DNA of 64,000 bases from Allodiplogaster sudhausi (Eukaryota; Nematoda; Chromadorea; Rhabditida; Diplogasteridae): the NCBI GenBank assembly GCA_945643635.1, contig CALZFC010000018.1, positions 5,491,001 through 5,555,000 of the forward strand, in the 5' to 3' direction. How positions within the stretch are numbered: the stretch's first letter is position 1; each line of letters starts with the position of its first letter. A program made the translations under genes and the position numbers. The notes under the pieces were generated by a model, which saw nothing but the letters and a program-made list of their open reading frames with translations, ran no database searches and was not told the origin of the DNA. Of this stretch, positions 10,637-22,412 are shown piece after piece.

Positions 10637-11750
10637 CCTGTTGGGGATCTTGCACCTTCGACTGTAGATAGATGTTCTGTTCTCCTTTTGTAGTACAGCT
10701 GTATCATTGCTTCGGTGAACGTGGGCGCTTCTGGCTGACAATATGACATCGTGCACGGAATCGTCGATGGACGCGTACAACCACCTACATACATGCAGAT
10801 CCATAAATTATGGAATTCCTTGGCTGGGATCATTTTCACGAAGCACGCACGTCGCTTTGGTTTGCATATTTAGATTCAGGCTCTCGCGTTTCACCACAAT
10901 CGAGCATTGAAATGTCCCGAGCGCCAGGCCAAATTAACGCAGTGTCATGAAATCCGAAGAGTCACTTCGCCAATTTGGTGCCAATAAAATGGAGAATTTT
11001 TGAGGCACGAAAAATTTCACGCATGCTATGCATGTTACCGCTGTATAATAATAATCATGTTTAGAATTAAAATAATAGAAAAAAAACTCTATCGTTAGAG
11101 AGGCCACGTACAACCTCTTGTTGTCGTTGTCTTTGCATTCGTGGTGTTTGTGACGGTTGTGGTCTGTTCAGCCGTTTTTGTGGTCGTCGTGGTCTCATCC
11201 GTGGTGGCGTTTTCCGTGATGGTGCATGTTTTTGGCTTGAAGTAGAGCGGCTGAGCCCGGCAAGAGTTGTTGAAGAAGCTTCCGAGGAGGGCGCATTGTG
11301 CGCCGTCAAAGGCAACCGCCTCACAGTTGTGCGACTGCCGGAATGTTTTACCAAGACTCTATTTAACATGCAGATAAAATGAATATTATCTATTTTCATA
11401 CATATGTTTGAATATTTATGTGTTGATAGCCGAACCTGGTCGCATTTCATTGTGCACTCCTGTAGCACTGATATTCCCGGAGCAGCGCGAGCCTTGGACT
11501 TAGATCGGTCGACTCCAAGGATTCATACTCGCATGACATCTTTGATTATGTTAAATATTTTTTATTCAAATATAACTAACATCGCTTCGAATCCACGGAT
11601 GGTAAGAGCGAACGAGTTCAGCCAAACGTATACTTTCTGTATATATTTTGTGTCATCGCAGTAAGATAAACCGACGGAGTTTGTGTGGAGAGGAAGATGA
11701 TGAAGAAGAAGAAGCAGGAGCCACATGAATGCGTCGTTATACGCCATCAC
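10637..11750 (-). CDS. PAN-like, Thr-rich secreted or surface protein (partial model)
   Basis: Exon 1 (11750-11634) encodes a strong signal peptide, MWLLLLLLHHLPLHTNSVG. Exon 2 (11492-11436) and the start of exon 3 (11358-11115) give a Cys pattern typical of PAN/apple domains: ECTMKCDQ, then about 15 residues later CEAVAFDGAQCALLG, then two more Cys. Exon 3 ends in a mucin-like Thr run (ENATTDETTTTTKTAEQTTT). Exon 4 (10784-10637) adds a short Cys segment (GGCTRPSTIPCTMSYC). Phases agree at all three junctions (0, 0, 1). The 3' end was not found, so a TM anchor is unknown. PAN domains bind proteins or glycans at the cell surface; the function here is inferred only from that. The first exon exists in two further dispersed copies at 6.2 and 20.4 kb. 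Confidence 0.5.
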
Positions 11751-11759
11751 TGCCCATCG

Positions 11760-12420
11760 TTCGACTACACGTGCGACTTCAGCGCTGTTCAGTTGATGAC
11801 AGTTATGCGTGTTGTTCCACAGCGACGCCTAGCGACGGAAGGAAGGCACTTCAGATCTCATTTCATCTGACGTCATATGTCTCCTCTTAGACAAGACATT
11901 TTCACTTCTTTCAAATAAAACATTGGGAAGACGGTTTCTTGAAATAGATTGAACGTTGTACAATATCTTATCTTGGCCGACTTTGCCATTGAGATTGAGC
12001 CGTTAAGGAAAGAAAAGAATGACGAGTTTCGAGAAAATGTCAAATTAATCGTATATTTGTTGTTACTTTCGCCACAGTTCTTTAAAGGAGCTTTAAAGTC
12101 GGTTGTGTAAAATTGAGGAATATCAACGAGAAGTAAAAGGAAATTGTAAAGAAGAACATATCGCCTATTTCAAAAGAGAGAACTGAAGGAATAAAACATA
12201 AATACACGAAGTGAAGAAAGAACGATATTTCGACTGGCTTGTGCGGCGTCCAACAGTTCTTCAACGATCTCTTAATCATGCCAACGAGTCTTTATCCAAC
12301 ACTCCATGGGGATTGAGAAATCATGGAGAACTGGATAGGTGATGTCGCTGTGCTCGGTTCGATGTCCGAGCGATTGAGGGCGAGGAAGGGGCATATTATA
12401 ATGGAGTAATATGTAGTTGC
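11760..12420. other. intergenic
   Basis: The 5' flank of the PAN-like gene (shared with 6.3 and 20.5 kb to about 11870) is followed by AT-rich DNA. The stretch around 12150-12210 resembles 18560-18620 (ggaataaaacataaat.cacgaa). No gene is supported. Confidence 0.4.
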
Positions 12421-12710
12421 TAGCAGCATTCAAATTACTAAAACTTTTTCATAAATAAAATTATTTATAAAACGGAAAAAAAACTTAATTCGGCACGGCA
12501 AAACAAACCAACCGAAATAATATCCTTGGCGTTCCATAGATAATACACGTGACAGATGTATGCTGCCTGCCGTAAATGGTAAATCTGTAGAATGAATTGA
12601 CCAGGACGCATCAATGTGTTCACGGGAAAAGGATGCACACACTCATTTCTCTCGTCGTGTCTTCTAGTCGCACACTCTTTCTCTACGTCAAGCGTTTGTC
12701 TCTTATCTGG
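12420..12710 (-). repeat. dispersed repeat (copy 1 of 3), GA/TC-linked
   Basis: Shares the blocks cagatgtatgctgcc and aaaaggatgc...cactcatttctctcgtcgt with 19690-20000 in the same orientation and with 16080-16330 in inverse orientation. A fragment also occurs at 16745-16800. No protein is recognised. Confidence 0.6.
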
Positions 12711-13049
12711 CCTCCTTTCTCTTCTCCTGTTCGCTCTTCTCTATCGTTTTATTTAAAAAAAAAGAGATGCTATGCGAAAAGACGAGGAAAGCCTCATTCC
12801 TCAAGCTTGTCTAATTCGAGAAATTTATTAGCTTTGTCATCCCTCTAGAAGTACATGATTACTGTTCATGACCAATTCAAATGACACCGCAAATATCACG
12901 GCTTTTCCGCTATTTATTCTCTTTGTCTTTCTTTTCGAATACTTCAGCAAGTAGTCACCGAGTTTTAATGATAACGCTTTATTACATGACCTCATTATCG
13001 AACATGGATAATTACACCGACATGACAACAATATCATGAAAGCTGAAAT

Positions 13050-13318
13050 TCAAGAGAGAATGCTGGCAAAGAAACAGGCGATATAAAAAAAACTACATGA
13101 AACTGTGCGACTGTAAGATACGGCTATGCGCATGTGGCAAACAAGATAGTAGCCGAGGGAAACATGCTCATAGATCGTATAATTCACAGCATCATTGACA
13201 TGAAAACAATTCGTGATACAGAACTTGAAGAACTTCTTGACCCCGAGCCAGACCTCCTTCTTCGCGTCATCGGGGCATTCATGAGGGTTCCAGCCCAGAT
13301 GCACCAAGCGATGCCGAG
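13050..13318 (-). CDS. hypothetical exon
   Basis: Begins after a TTTTTCGCAG acceptor at 13319 and stays open for 89 codons to a stop at 13050. The first 50 codons have strong coding character (WNPHECPDDAKKEVWLGVKK), with C- and G-ending codons as in the confirmed exons. The rest is hydrophobic and Cys-rich. A competing plus-strand frame over the same bases is weaker. No family is recognised and upstream exons are unknown. Confidence 0.35.
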
Positions 13319-13417
13319 CTGCGAAAAACGAGAGAAAGTTAATAAATCGTGTCGCAACGTATCGACCAAACGCAGATATTTTTTTAAAGAAAAGGAGAAA
13401 AAATATAATATCTTATT

Positions 13418-14609
13418 TTAAATTAAAAAAATTAAGAACCGTCTGTTTCTTTTGCTTGCTGCGAGCTCAGCCTCAAGTTCCTCCGTCTCTTGCCTAAGTT
13501 CCACCAAGCGAATGCGAATTTCTCGCAACCTAAAATTAGCAGAGTTGAAAAATAATATAGCCCATTGTAATACAATAAGTACATTGGACAAGCTCATGGA
13601 ATGTGTGAACATTTTATATGCAAAATAACAAATTAAAATAAACTTATGAAGAATAACATGGAGATTATTTTTTCATCTGCATATAATACAATATTTTTCT
13701 AATACAGTTATTGCGCTGTCTCTGAAGGAGCATTTTTTAACGATAGTAAATTGCTATTTAGTTTCAAATATAGTAAATAACCTCTTTTTAAGACGATCAA
13801 TCTCTGCCTTCAAGATTTTCTCCTCCTTCTTCATTCTCATCGTCTTCGTCACTTTCGTTGTCATCTTCTTCGTCATTTTCGTTGTAACTGAATAAGTGTA
13901 ATTAATAAATCACTCTTTTTCCATGCACCATGGAGAAATGGCTAAGACTTATTCCCCGAACTGTTGAGGAACCCCATGAGGGAACGGGTCAATGTTTGAA
14001 TGAAATTAATGTTATAAGGAGACAGCTTTCGGTAAGCCGGTTCTATGTGATAGCGAGCTGAGAGTATTTGCGTTGGGAGAGTAATAGTCAAGACCTCTAA
14101 ACCGCACATATATGCAGCTTAAGACCCCTGAGGGAACGAGGTAAACTATTTAAGGCAATGAAAAGAATAGTTACAGAGACTACGATGATAGGCTTCGCAC
14201 CGGGCGATTCAGCTTTAAACAGATTCCCCTTAGCCATGGGATATAAGAAATAGTAGATTAAGGTACTTTTCGGTAATAAAATTAAGGTGCGATTGATATA
14301 ACTTCTACAGTGAGAGATAGAATTGAGGTTTTTTTCCTAAAGGATCTATAAATGAATGATGTCTTGCAGAAATGTATAGCAATTTATTGCGAGAGGTTGC
14401 CTATAATTGGATACAATTGATAAACTAATAAAACTTAATTGACAATTTAAATGAATAATACCTGATGTGAAGTCTTCCCTCAATCTAATTCTTCCTTCAG
14501 AACGGGTGAGCCAGAGAGCAGTAATGAACGTCTTCGTGCTGGAGAGTTGAGAACTATGGGAAATAAATTGTAACCTGCCCATCTCAGTCATATTGCTAGG
14601 AGAGAGCAA
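13418..14609 (-). CDS. small basic coiled-coil protein (bZIP-like), three exons
   Basis: Exons are 14609-14462, 13887-13782 and 13529-13418, with phases 1 and 2 agreeing and a stop at 13418. The middle exon is Lys/Thr-rich (repeated TKKMTTKVTKTMR) and leads into a heptad-like helix across the second junction (KAEIDRLKKR / LREIRIRLVELRQETEELEA). Basic region plus coiled coil suggests a bZIP-like or other dimerising nuclear protein of about 121 residues, but the canonical N-x7-R basic signature is not present, so this is only a structural call. Exon 1 is the least certain. Confidence 0.4.
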
Positions 14610-15648
14610 GTGCGACGTGTTTCAAGAGCTGCTAAAATAGTTCTAATTAATATCGTTGATCGGTGAAATAGGTGCGAATGAAGTAACGTCTGCTATTCTA
14701 ATTAGTGTTGTCTTCACCATAGTCAATTCACAGCAGCTATTCTGTGTTATCAACTACGACAGCTAGAGCAATTAGCAGTTCTCTAGATAGACCTCGCTAG
14801 GGCATATTTGCCGTTCATTTTTCCAAACTAAACAGATCATATGAATTAAAAGAGAAGGAGAAAAATATATAGCTACCGCGCTTTCTACTACTAATCCTTT
14901 CGCACTTTCCGTTTGTTTGTTTGTTTTCCTGTGTCGGTGAATTACACAAGTAAAGATTAATCGTTCATTCCTCGACTTTTCGCATGGAATCTCCAATCCA
15001 ATGAAAAAAGTGTTTTTAAGCGCTCTAAATGGAGGACCAATAAAAAGAATGTCAAAAGTAATTTTTGTTGAAAGCACAGGAAGCTGTTCTTTCCTTCCGA
15101 TATCTTGGCATGGTTTATTACATCGCCATTTTAGTCATGTTATCCCGTGAAAGAGCGATCTTAAATATAAATTTGCTCATTAGAGACGATCTACATATGC
15201 AGATAGCAATCGTAAAAAGTTGACTTTGAAAATATTAAGGGCCCTGAGCAGAAAAAAGTTTCCGTATTATTTTGCTATCCTTCTGATATCGGATTATGCT
15301 TTAGGGCCTTTCCAGAATGTCATGCAAAGTTCGATTTCTTCGCGCAGTCGAGATTTGCGGGGATTCTGTCAACTGGGATGGAATACTGTACATGTAAGAA
15401 TCTCTTATAGAAATAAAGGTCAGCGTTCTGTTCTTGTTCAATTCTGAATTTCGCTACATTTTTTTACCGTTCCCTTTTTTCTCCGCCTTCCTTGTACCAA
15501 ATCGGCCCTGTCTCTCTCATTTAGGTGTCACTTTCGACGCGAAAATGCTTGAACGGTGCTCTTAAAACCGGCTATACGCTTGGCAAATGCAGGGCCAATG
15601 ATAGAGGAAAGTTAATTTCCACCCTCATCACCCCGGCCAGATTCACAT
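14610..15648. other. intergenic upstream of tRNA
   Basis: AT-rich with a few short open frames (such as plus 15220-15447), none with splice or motif support. No regulatory feature is recognised apart from normal tRNA flanks. Confidence 0.4.
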
Positions 15649-15720
15649 GGGGGTATAGCTCAGTGGTAGAGCGCTCGCTTAGCATGCGAGAGGGCTGGGG
15701 TTCAATTCCCCATACCTCCA
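15649..15720 (+). tRNA. tRNA-Ala (anticodon AGC)
   Basis: A 72-nt cloverleaf. The acceptor GGGGGTA pairs with TACCTCC (one G-T), and the discriminator is A. The D arm has A-box TAGCTCAGTGG, the anticodon arm is CTCGC-TTAGCAT-GCGAG with anticodon AGC, and the T arm has B-box GGTTCAATTCC. There is no intron. It lies inside the 16-kb segment that separates the two parts of SCTM copy A. Confidence 0.97.
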
Positions 15721-15730
15721 AGGAAGGTTC

Positions 15731-15735
15731 TTTTT
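15731..15735 (+). terminator. RNA polymerase III T-run
   Basis: TTTTT eleven bases after the tRNA 3' end, the expected Pol III termination signal. Confidence 0.8.
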
Positions 15736-16014
15736 GCAATGAAAGCGAAGTAGATCGGAGATTGTTTGTGCATTGAATAGAAAGAAATTAAAATTTTCTT
15801 AATAAGTTTGCCCTACTTTCTTTCAGTAAACATGTATTAGAACGAAAACATTAAAATGTCAAGATACATCTTTATTCCAGTCATTTAGACACATTTCAAA
15901 GTTGTCTGATGAATATTATAATAGACTACAAATTCAAAAAGGGCCGAAGAGAGCTCTGAAGCAAGACGGCCATTTTTTATTAGATGATCATTGATGCGAG
16001 AGAGGGCATATTGG

Positions 16015-16335
16015 CCAGAGAGTGAGAGAGAAAGAGCGAGAGAGAGAGAGAGAGAGAGTGACCCTGCATAAGAGCATTAGAGAAAAAGTGTTCGACGAGA
16101 ATATGCAGGAAGACGACGAGAGAAATGAGTGGGCGCATTCTTTTTCCATAAACACATTGATGCCTCCTTGTTAATGCGTCATGACTGCGGAAAGAAAAAG
16201 AAGAAGAAAAACGACGCCCTGTTCAATGTGTGTGCATTGACAAGGGCTACATCATGCATGCCGTCTTGCTCACGAGGTAGGCCTAGTGAGCATTTGCCAG
16301 CAGTGAGACCGGTTTCCAACCTTAAAACATCATGG
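16015..16335 (+). repeat. dispersed repeat (copy 2 of 3), inverted
   Basis: A GA tract (16025-16058) is followed by ttcgacgagaatatgcaggaagacgacgagagaaatgagtggg-type sequence that matches 20000-19690 read on the minus strand. Same family as the copies at 12.4 and 19.7 kb. Confidence 0.65.
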
Positions 16336-19300
16336 TATGTATAATCGAGGTGACGTGCGTGTTAGATTGACGAAGGTTCTATTTCGTCTTGCGTCTTGTC
16401 GGTAGTACATTGTATGTCTTAAAAAAACTTATCTCTTAGAAGTTGTTGCCGACTAGTCGAACGAGAATCCACAACGAGAAGAAGATATGCACCCCTTCTG
16501 TCTTAGTCCTTCCATTTTCGTTCTTCAACTCTTGATAGCGTAGTAATTGTAATCCCCCGAATTGGAGTCAGATGTCATTCCTGAAATACATGGACAAAGT
16601 CATAAAACTTTTATTTCCGCGCTAAAAGGCATTTTTCAATGGACTTTAAAAGATCTTATAAAAACGAGACAGGAATTACTTACTTGATTTGAATGGTAAT
16701 TTGCTGTCTAAAATCACATTCCATGCTCGAAATGCTCGAAATGTTGTCAGCAGATGTATGCTGCCAGTGAATGTGAAGGAGTCGCTGTCTATGAGCGAAC
16801 TGCAAAACATAAATTTAAGATACGAAGAAGAAGAAGGAATAAAGACCATGTAATAATAGCAATTGGCAAATAACGGAAAAGTATAAAAGCATTCTTTGCA
16901 TAAAATTCAACATTGAAAGCTTTTTTGCGCCGTGATTACAATATCTCTTTTTTAATAAATAAAAAGCGAATAATTAGACGAGTTATCATTGTTTTCTTTT
17001 AAAAAAAAATGGACGATTTTTTATCAGACAAATTTTTATTTTAAAATTGGATGAATTATCAACGAACCAGAAAACGAATGCAGCATGGCTCCTCCGCTCG
17101 TGTTGAGAGGGGGATGCGAGCAATCCTGGTTGCTGCAATCGATGTGTGAGTGAGCCACGGCAGGAAGGGGCCGGTTACTCTCCATCATTATCTCTCTCTC
17201 TCTCTATGTCTGACTGGATCTCTCACTATCTTTCCATCTCACTGTACTTTCTCCCCTTGCTTTTTCTTTCCCTCTGTCTAACTGCCTATTCGCTCTCAGC
17301 GATTCCTTTGTCTTTTCGCATTCACAAGATGTCTCGTATACACCGCTCACTGGCTGTGTCTCTGCCTCAGAATAGTGTTCTGTTTTCGACCAAATATGTC
17401 AACTGAACACGAGAGACGGTAGACAGAAAAGAACAATTTTTTTACGAAGGAGCACTTGTTGCCTTCGTCACTTCCGAGCAGTTAAGCATGACAATAAAAT
17501 GTCCTAAAACTATGAAATTATTTCAGCAAATTTATTCCACATATTGCACATACGATTATACCAGATTATTAAAAAAAATATGGATGAACTGTTTTGTCTA
17601 CAAACCTGTTGTCGTTATACATGTGCTCATGTACAGACACGGAATTCAAGTGTTTTTGTATATAACTTTTTTTAAAGATGGGAGACCGTGAAAACGTTAC
17701 TAAAATTCTTTCAAGTTAAAAAAAGCTATGTCCAAAAGACATGAATTACGAGTTTTTATGAGCGCGACTGTAAATATGGTGGCATTTCGCAAAAGATGAT
17801 TGATTCCTTTATCGTTCACCGTCTTTCATGCTCTTCCTCTCTTCCAAATTCATCCCCCTTCAATTTTAAAGGAACTATCCATGGAGTTTAGAACCTGCTT
17901 GTGGAGAATTAACGTTTGAATTCGCGCATGATATTGCAAAAAGTTTTGGCGGTATGCTAGCACAGTATCCATCACTACAAACTAGACTTTATGAGTCTTT
18001 TTCTCTCTGCCTCTCTTCTCTTCCCTCGAATCTCAAGCGTGGCTTGCCGCATCGCACCTAGTTTTCACCTTCTTTCTGATTGAGAGAGTGAGAGATAGTC
18101 AGACAAGCAGAGCGGACAATGCTGACGTCATCTACTAAATCGCAGAGTATGAACTATAGATCAAAGGCGTGTTCTCAGCATCAAAGAAATTTTATGTGTT
18201 GTTAATTTGCACAGCTATGTTTTAAGCTAGCCTGGTTCTCTCAGGCTCAAAATTATATGACATTGTAATCTCCATGTACAGCTCCTTTAAGTGATATAAT
18301 AAACAAACTTTTTCATTTCGTACGAGGTTGTGAGAGCGGTCTATTCGGATAAAGTTGATAGGCTTCTTCGAAGTACATATGTATGTATATATGTATGTAT
18401 TACATGGCTTGGCATTAAGCAGCATCCAAAAGGCAGCGCCAAGTAGAAGTTGGATGATGTTATATTAATTGTTTCATTTGAATTTCAGAGACTGTTTTAT
18501 ACTCTTTTGGGTAATTAAGCCAAGAAAAACTAGAATTCATGGCAAATGAAAAGAAGAACACATTGCCTAGTTCAAAGATAATTCTGAAGGAATGAAACAT
18601 AAATGCACGAAAGGAAGGAATCCATGTGTGCCTATAATGTCCATGCCGACATGAGAGAAGGCATATTAAGGTTGGGCTGTTCAGAGAGAGGAATGTGGAG
18701 AGTGTTTTCAGTTGTTTTCAGAATCTAGCACGTCAGTTCACCATTCGCTCGAATGAATATCTAGGTGATTGGGCGTCTTCAAGGAAGGAAGATTGGGAAT
18801 TTCGTTTCTTCAGTTGTCGATTCTTCCTCGGCATTTCCAGAGGTTGGAAGAGGAACAGATGAACATATGCGGAAGCGTTGGAACTTTTTGTCTGATGGAA
18901 GTTTTTTCTGTTGAGCCAGGCGTCTGAGCGAGTTCTCCCATCGTCATGTTCTGCCGCTTGCACATGACTACTGCGGCGCATACTATGAGAACAATGGCGA
19001 GCTACTGAAAATGACAGTAAAATAATTGTTTGTCAAGGAAAATATTGGCCAAACAGCTGCATAAATATGTGCAAGTATTTTCTAAGAGAGAGTGAAAAAT
19101 AGCAAACAAACAAAAGATCATATTCTAATATTCTAGAGTAGGAACTCACCTGATAAAGTTCCACATGTTGAAATAAAAGTGTGACCAATCACGTTCCTTT
19201 AAGCTTCTGCTTTATTCATTGTGGTTGAAGGCTGAAATTTTCTCAAAAGATAAGAGGAACATTTTTTCCTTTGATCCTATAAAAAAAGAAGTTGATTAAG

Positions 19301-19689
19301 CTGCTGTTTCAAACTTTAATTGTTTTATCTCTATTTGCGCTTTCTGAAAAAGACGCATTCACGAATAAAGTTAGGGTAAATGCGAAATGTCGACTCTCAC
19401 AATCAGTCTTACAATTGGTCGTTAAATCAAATTCGCCGTTCTCTAATCACTCGAAAAGCATTTTGAGCTGACTTCAATCCAAGAATAATTGCCTTGTCAT
19501 CCCACTTCCTCACAAAGGAAACCTCCAGTAAACCTGTAACTTGTTGCAGAAGTGGCGACTATCTCTTTAGGCCGAGAGATTGAGTGACTGGAAGGATAAG
19601 TGTAAATTCGTTATTGTTGCTTGCAGCATTCAAATTTGTACTACAGATATGTAGCTCACAAATAGAATTTTTTTTATAATATGAAAACA
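16336..19689. other. gene-poor repeat-rich stretch
   Basis: Fragments of the dispersed repeats (16745-16800 and 18560-18620) and a TC tract near 17190-17210. A minus-strand frame at 18981-18733 of ordinary composition has no supporting splice context. No gene is called. Confidence 0.4.
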
Positions 19690-20080
19690 AAACTTTAATT
19701 CTTGCGACTAATACTGAAACAAACCATCGTTGGCGTATCAGTAGATTCTAAACGCGGCAGATGTATGCTGCCATAAGTGGTAGAACTTGCAGAATCGCTG
19801 TTTACGAGCGAACAGTTTGACAAGAGCGAGGGCATCATGCATGAGGCGCTGTTCAATGCATGATGCATTGAACAGGGTGTCCTTCTTTCTTTTTTCCGCG
19901 GAGTTGTGACGCATTGACAAGGAAGCATCGATGTTTTCAAAGGGAAAAGGATGCGCCCACTCATTTCTCTCGTCGTCTTCCTGCATATTCTCTTCGAACA
20001 CACTCTTTCTCTAATACTCTTATGTAGCGGGTCTCTCGGTCTCTCTCTCTCTCTCACTCACTCTCTGGCTAATATGTCCT
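19690..20080 (-). repeat. dispersed repeat (copy 3 of 3)
   Basis: Most complete copy of the family also at 12.4 and 16.1 kb. On the minus strand it runs from a GA tract at 20075-20035 to about 19690. It includes an internal inverted pair around tcatgcat (19830-19870). The minus-strand frame ending at 19695 is Ser-rich and may be an old exon. Confidence 0.6.
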
Positions 20081-20214
20081 CACTTGCATCAACGGCCGTC
20101 TGGCTTCAGAGCTCTCTTCTCTCCTATATGGATCGGCCCTCTTATTGCTAGAATTTGTGCTCGATTATAAGATTGATCAGAAATATGTCTAAATGGCTGG
20201 AATAAAGATGTAGT

Positions 20215-20600
20215 TAGATCGGTCGACTCCAAGACTTCATACTCGCATGACATCTGATAATTCTATATCACTGCGAGTTCACTGATGATAATTTCAACCA
20301 TGAACGAATTCAACAAACGTATATTTGCATATTTTGTGTCATCGAAGTAAGAAAAACCGACGGAGTTTGTGTGGAAAAGAAGATGATGAAGAAGAAGAAG
20401 AAGCAGGAGCCACTTGAATGCCTCGCCACCCGCCATCTGTGCTCGGCGAGCGACTGCGCGCTTTCATTGCATTTCAGTTGATAGAGAACTATGCGTGATC
20501 CACGGCGACGCTTAGCGACGAAAGGACGGCTCGTATATGGTCCAAAAGCTGTTGGGAATTCTGCGGCTTCTTTGTTTCTGAAAACCAAATGATCAGAAAT
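20215..20600 (-). repeat. dispersed copy of PAN-gene signal exon
   Basis: ATG at 20436 (minus) begins a signal-like peptide ending HTNSVGFSYFDDTKY, close to exon 1 at 11750. The shared flank on the low-coordinate side (gatcggtcgactccaag...cttcatactcgcatgacatc) matches 11500-11540. The PAN exons are not found next to it. Confidence 0.5.
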
Positions 20601-20976
20601 CTATGATCGAAAAAATAAAATTTATGGCTTTAAGCTCTTGGAATTTTATGTTTCGGAATAAGCTGATATATGTATATATATAATTTTTTTATAACTTTTC
20701 AAATTCGATAATTTGACCACAAATTTTCACCATCATAGAACGATGAACATATGTATAATTCAGGCAAGGACGTTAAAACTGTGTAGTTGTGGTGCAGTGG
20801 ATAAACTGTCTGAATGAAACTTTTTTATGTCGTGAGTTCGATTCCTCATCGACTCTTCTTCTCCCTGGTGAGTACCTCCATTTTTATTTAGAAAATAAGC
20901 AGATAAAATACCTCACACTTTCCCGAGCTAAACTGCTGTTAACAAGTTATGTTATACGTGCTTTATAACTTGGACC

Positions 20977-21620
20977 AGCCGCGCGATTAATCTTACGTTG
21001 TGTCAATGACACGTCGTCGACAAACAGTCACGACCAATTTGAATGTCATTGACACCGGTCAATGACAGAAAACGAAACCGCCTATCTTAATACACATGGG
21101 TCGCGACCTGTCCAGCATGTGTCATTGACACGGTCATGACCGCAGAGTAATAATTTGGTGGTCATGTCCACTCGGCCGCCACCCATGGTCATGACCAAAG
21201 CGAGATAGTACAGATTTGTGAGAGATGCAGAGCGACACGCTCATGGATATGACTGTGGGTCATGACCAAATTCACCATTTCGACTGAATGCATGACCGAA
21301 TGTCCACTTTATACAGTAATTTTTAATAGCGTTTTGTACAGGATGCTTTGGCAAATAGTAATATTCACCCACTCACCAATAGGCCGCTTTCACCCAAACG
21401 CATTGTTGTATTCTTATAACGGATTTGAGGATATTCATCAAGTTATGATAGTTAAGTTTGAATTTTCAATTTGCGATAATCAAAGGGCTAGGCACCAGAT
21501 CTCCAGATATTGCAAAATACTGGTCAAGACCAGTGTCAGTGACATGGGCATGACCAAAAACGGTCGTGACTGTTTGTCGACGACATGTCATTGACACAAC
21601 GTAAGATTAATCGCGCGGCT
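20977..21620 (+). mobile_element. TIR element (MITE-like), complete, 644 bp
   Basis: The termini are inverted copies of about 57 bp: AGCCGCGCGATTAATCTTAC at the left and its complement ending GTAAGATTAATCGCGCGGCT at 21620. The interior is rich in GTCATGAC and GTCATTGACA words. There is no transposase frame, so it is non-autonomous. No clear target duplication is seen. The left 375 bp repeat at 5371-5745 in the same orientation. Confidence 0.8.
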
Positions 21621-21940
21621 GCTTTCCGGGAGAATGGATATTTTCTTCAGGCTGTCCACGCGAATATAAGAAACCGAAACAAAGTGGGAACTCTTAGTAC
21701 TACTTTTGATTATTGTTATTCGACCTCGGGCGGAAGCCAAATAGACGGTATTTAAATTCAAGAGCAAAAAAGGAGCCATTTTCTCCGGAACGCAATGGAA
21801 TAAGGGTTTTTCTACTTTTATTAGAGTTTGAGAAGTCATGAAAATTTGTCAGTAACTCAATTAGCTAATTAGCTATTTTTTACGCTTAGGGTGGAAATAT
21901 GTAAATTTATTCAAATTAGTACTTTTGAATTTTTGTTCAA
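21621..21940 (+). repeat. SCTM intron 2 block, resumed
   Basis: Aligns with 30055-30350 in intron 2 of copy C (ggatattttct.caggct.t.cacgcgaatataagaa; attagagtttgaaaagtcatgaaaattt). This is where homology lost at about 5310 in copy A resumes, directly after the TIR element. Confidence 0.65.
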
Positions 21941-22412
21941 TAATGGGCCTGCGTGTCCACGGAGAATGGGGACATTAGGTGTCATAGTGGTAACAATAAG
22001 CCGGACTTGTGTTAGGGGGCCATAGAGGGACCCAAAGGGTTTGAGGGTGAGGGTTCCAAAATTGTCCTTAAAAATTCCGACCCTAACTGGTTATTTGAAA
22101 TAGCCAGGGCACTGGGCAACCTATATATGTATGTATGTATATGCAGGGTCTCTTGGCGGTATGAGCTATCTAGATGGCTCTGTTCTTTTGTATGTCCGTG
22201 GAAGTAGCATAAATTAGAGTCTCCGAACTACTCCTATATTTCCATGACTCGTCTATAATTTGTTGGGACGCCAGAAGGCCGTAACATTAATATGTATAAC
22301 TACATTCTATGTAAGTACATATGTAATCTAAAGATCATTTTTCTTATAATTTTAAAACCAAAATAATGGCCATTTTAGTGTTTGCCTCCAATTTTTTTCC
22401 AACACGTTTCAG

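Noticed and set aside
13134..13421. 95-codon plus-strand frame (LIDRIIHSIIDMKTIRD...)
   Set aside because: Plausible composition, but the minus-strand frame over the same bases follows a strong TTTTTCGCAG acceptor and has better codon use; only one can be right and evidence favours minus.
15525..15776. 83-codon protein over the tRNA
   Set aside because: It spans the tRNA-Ala gene and has no independent support.
21262..21594. 110-codon plus-strand protein in the TIR element (possible transposase)
   Set aside because: No DDE, HTH or other transposase motif; composition follows the palindromic words.
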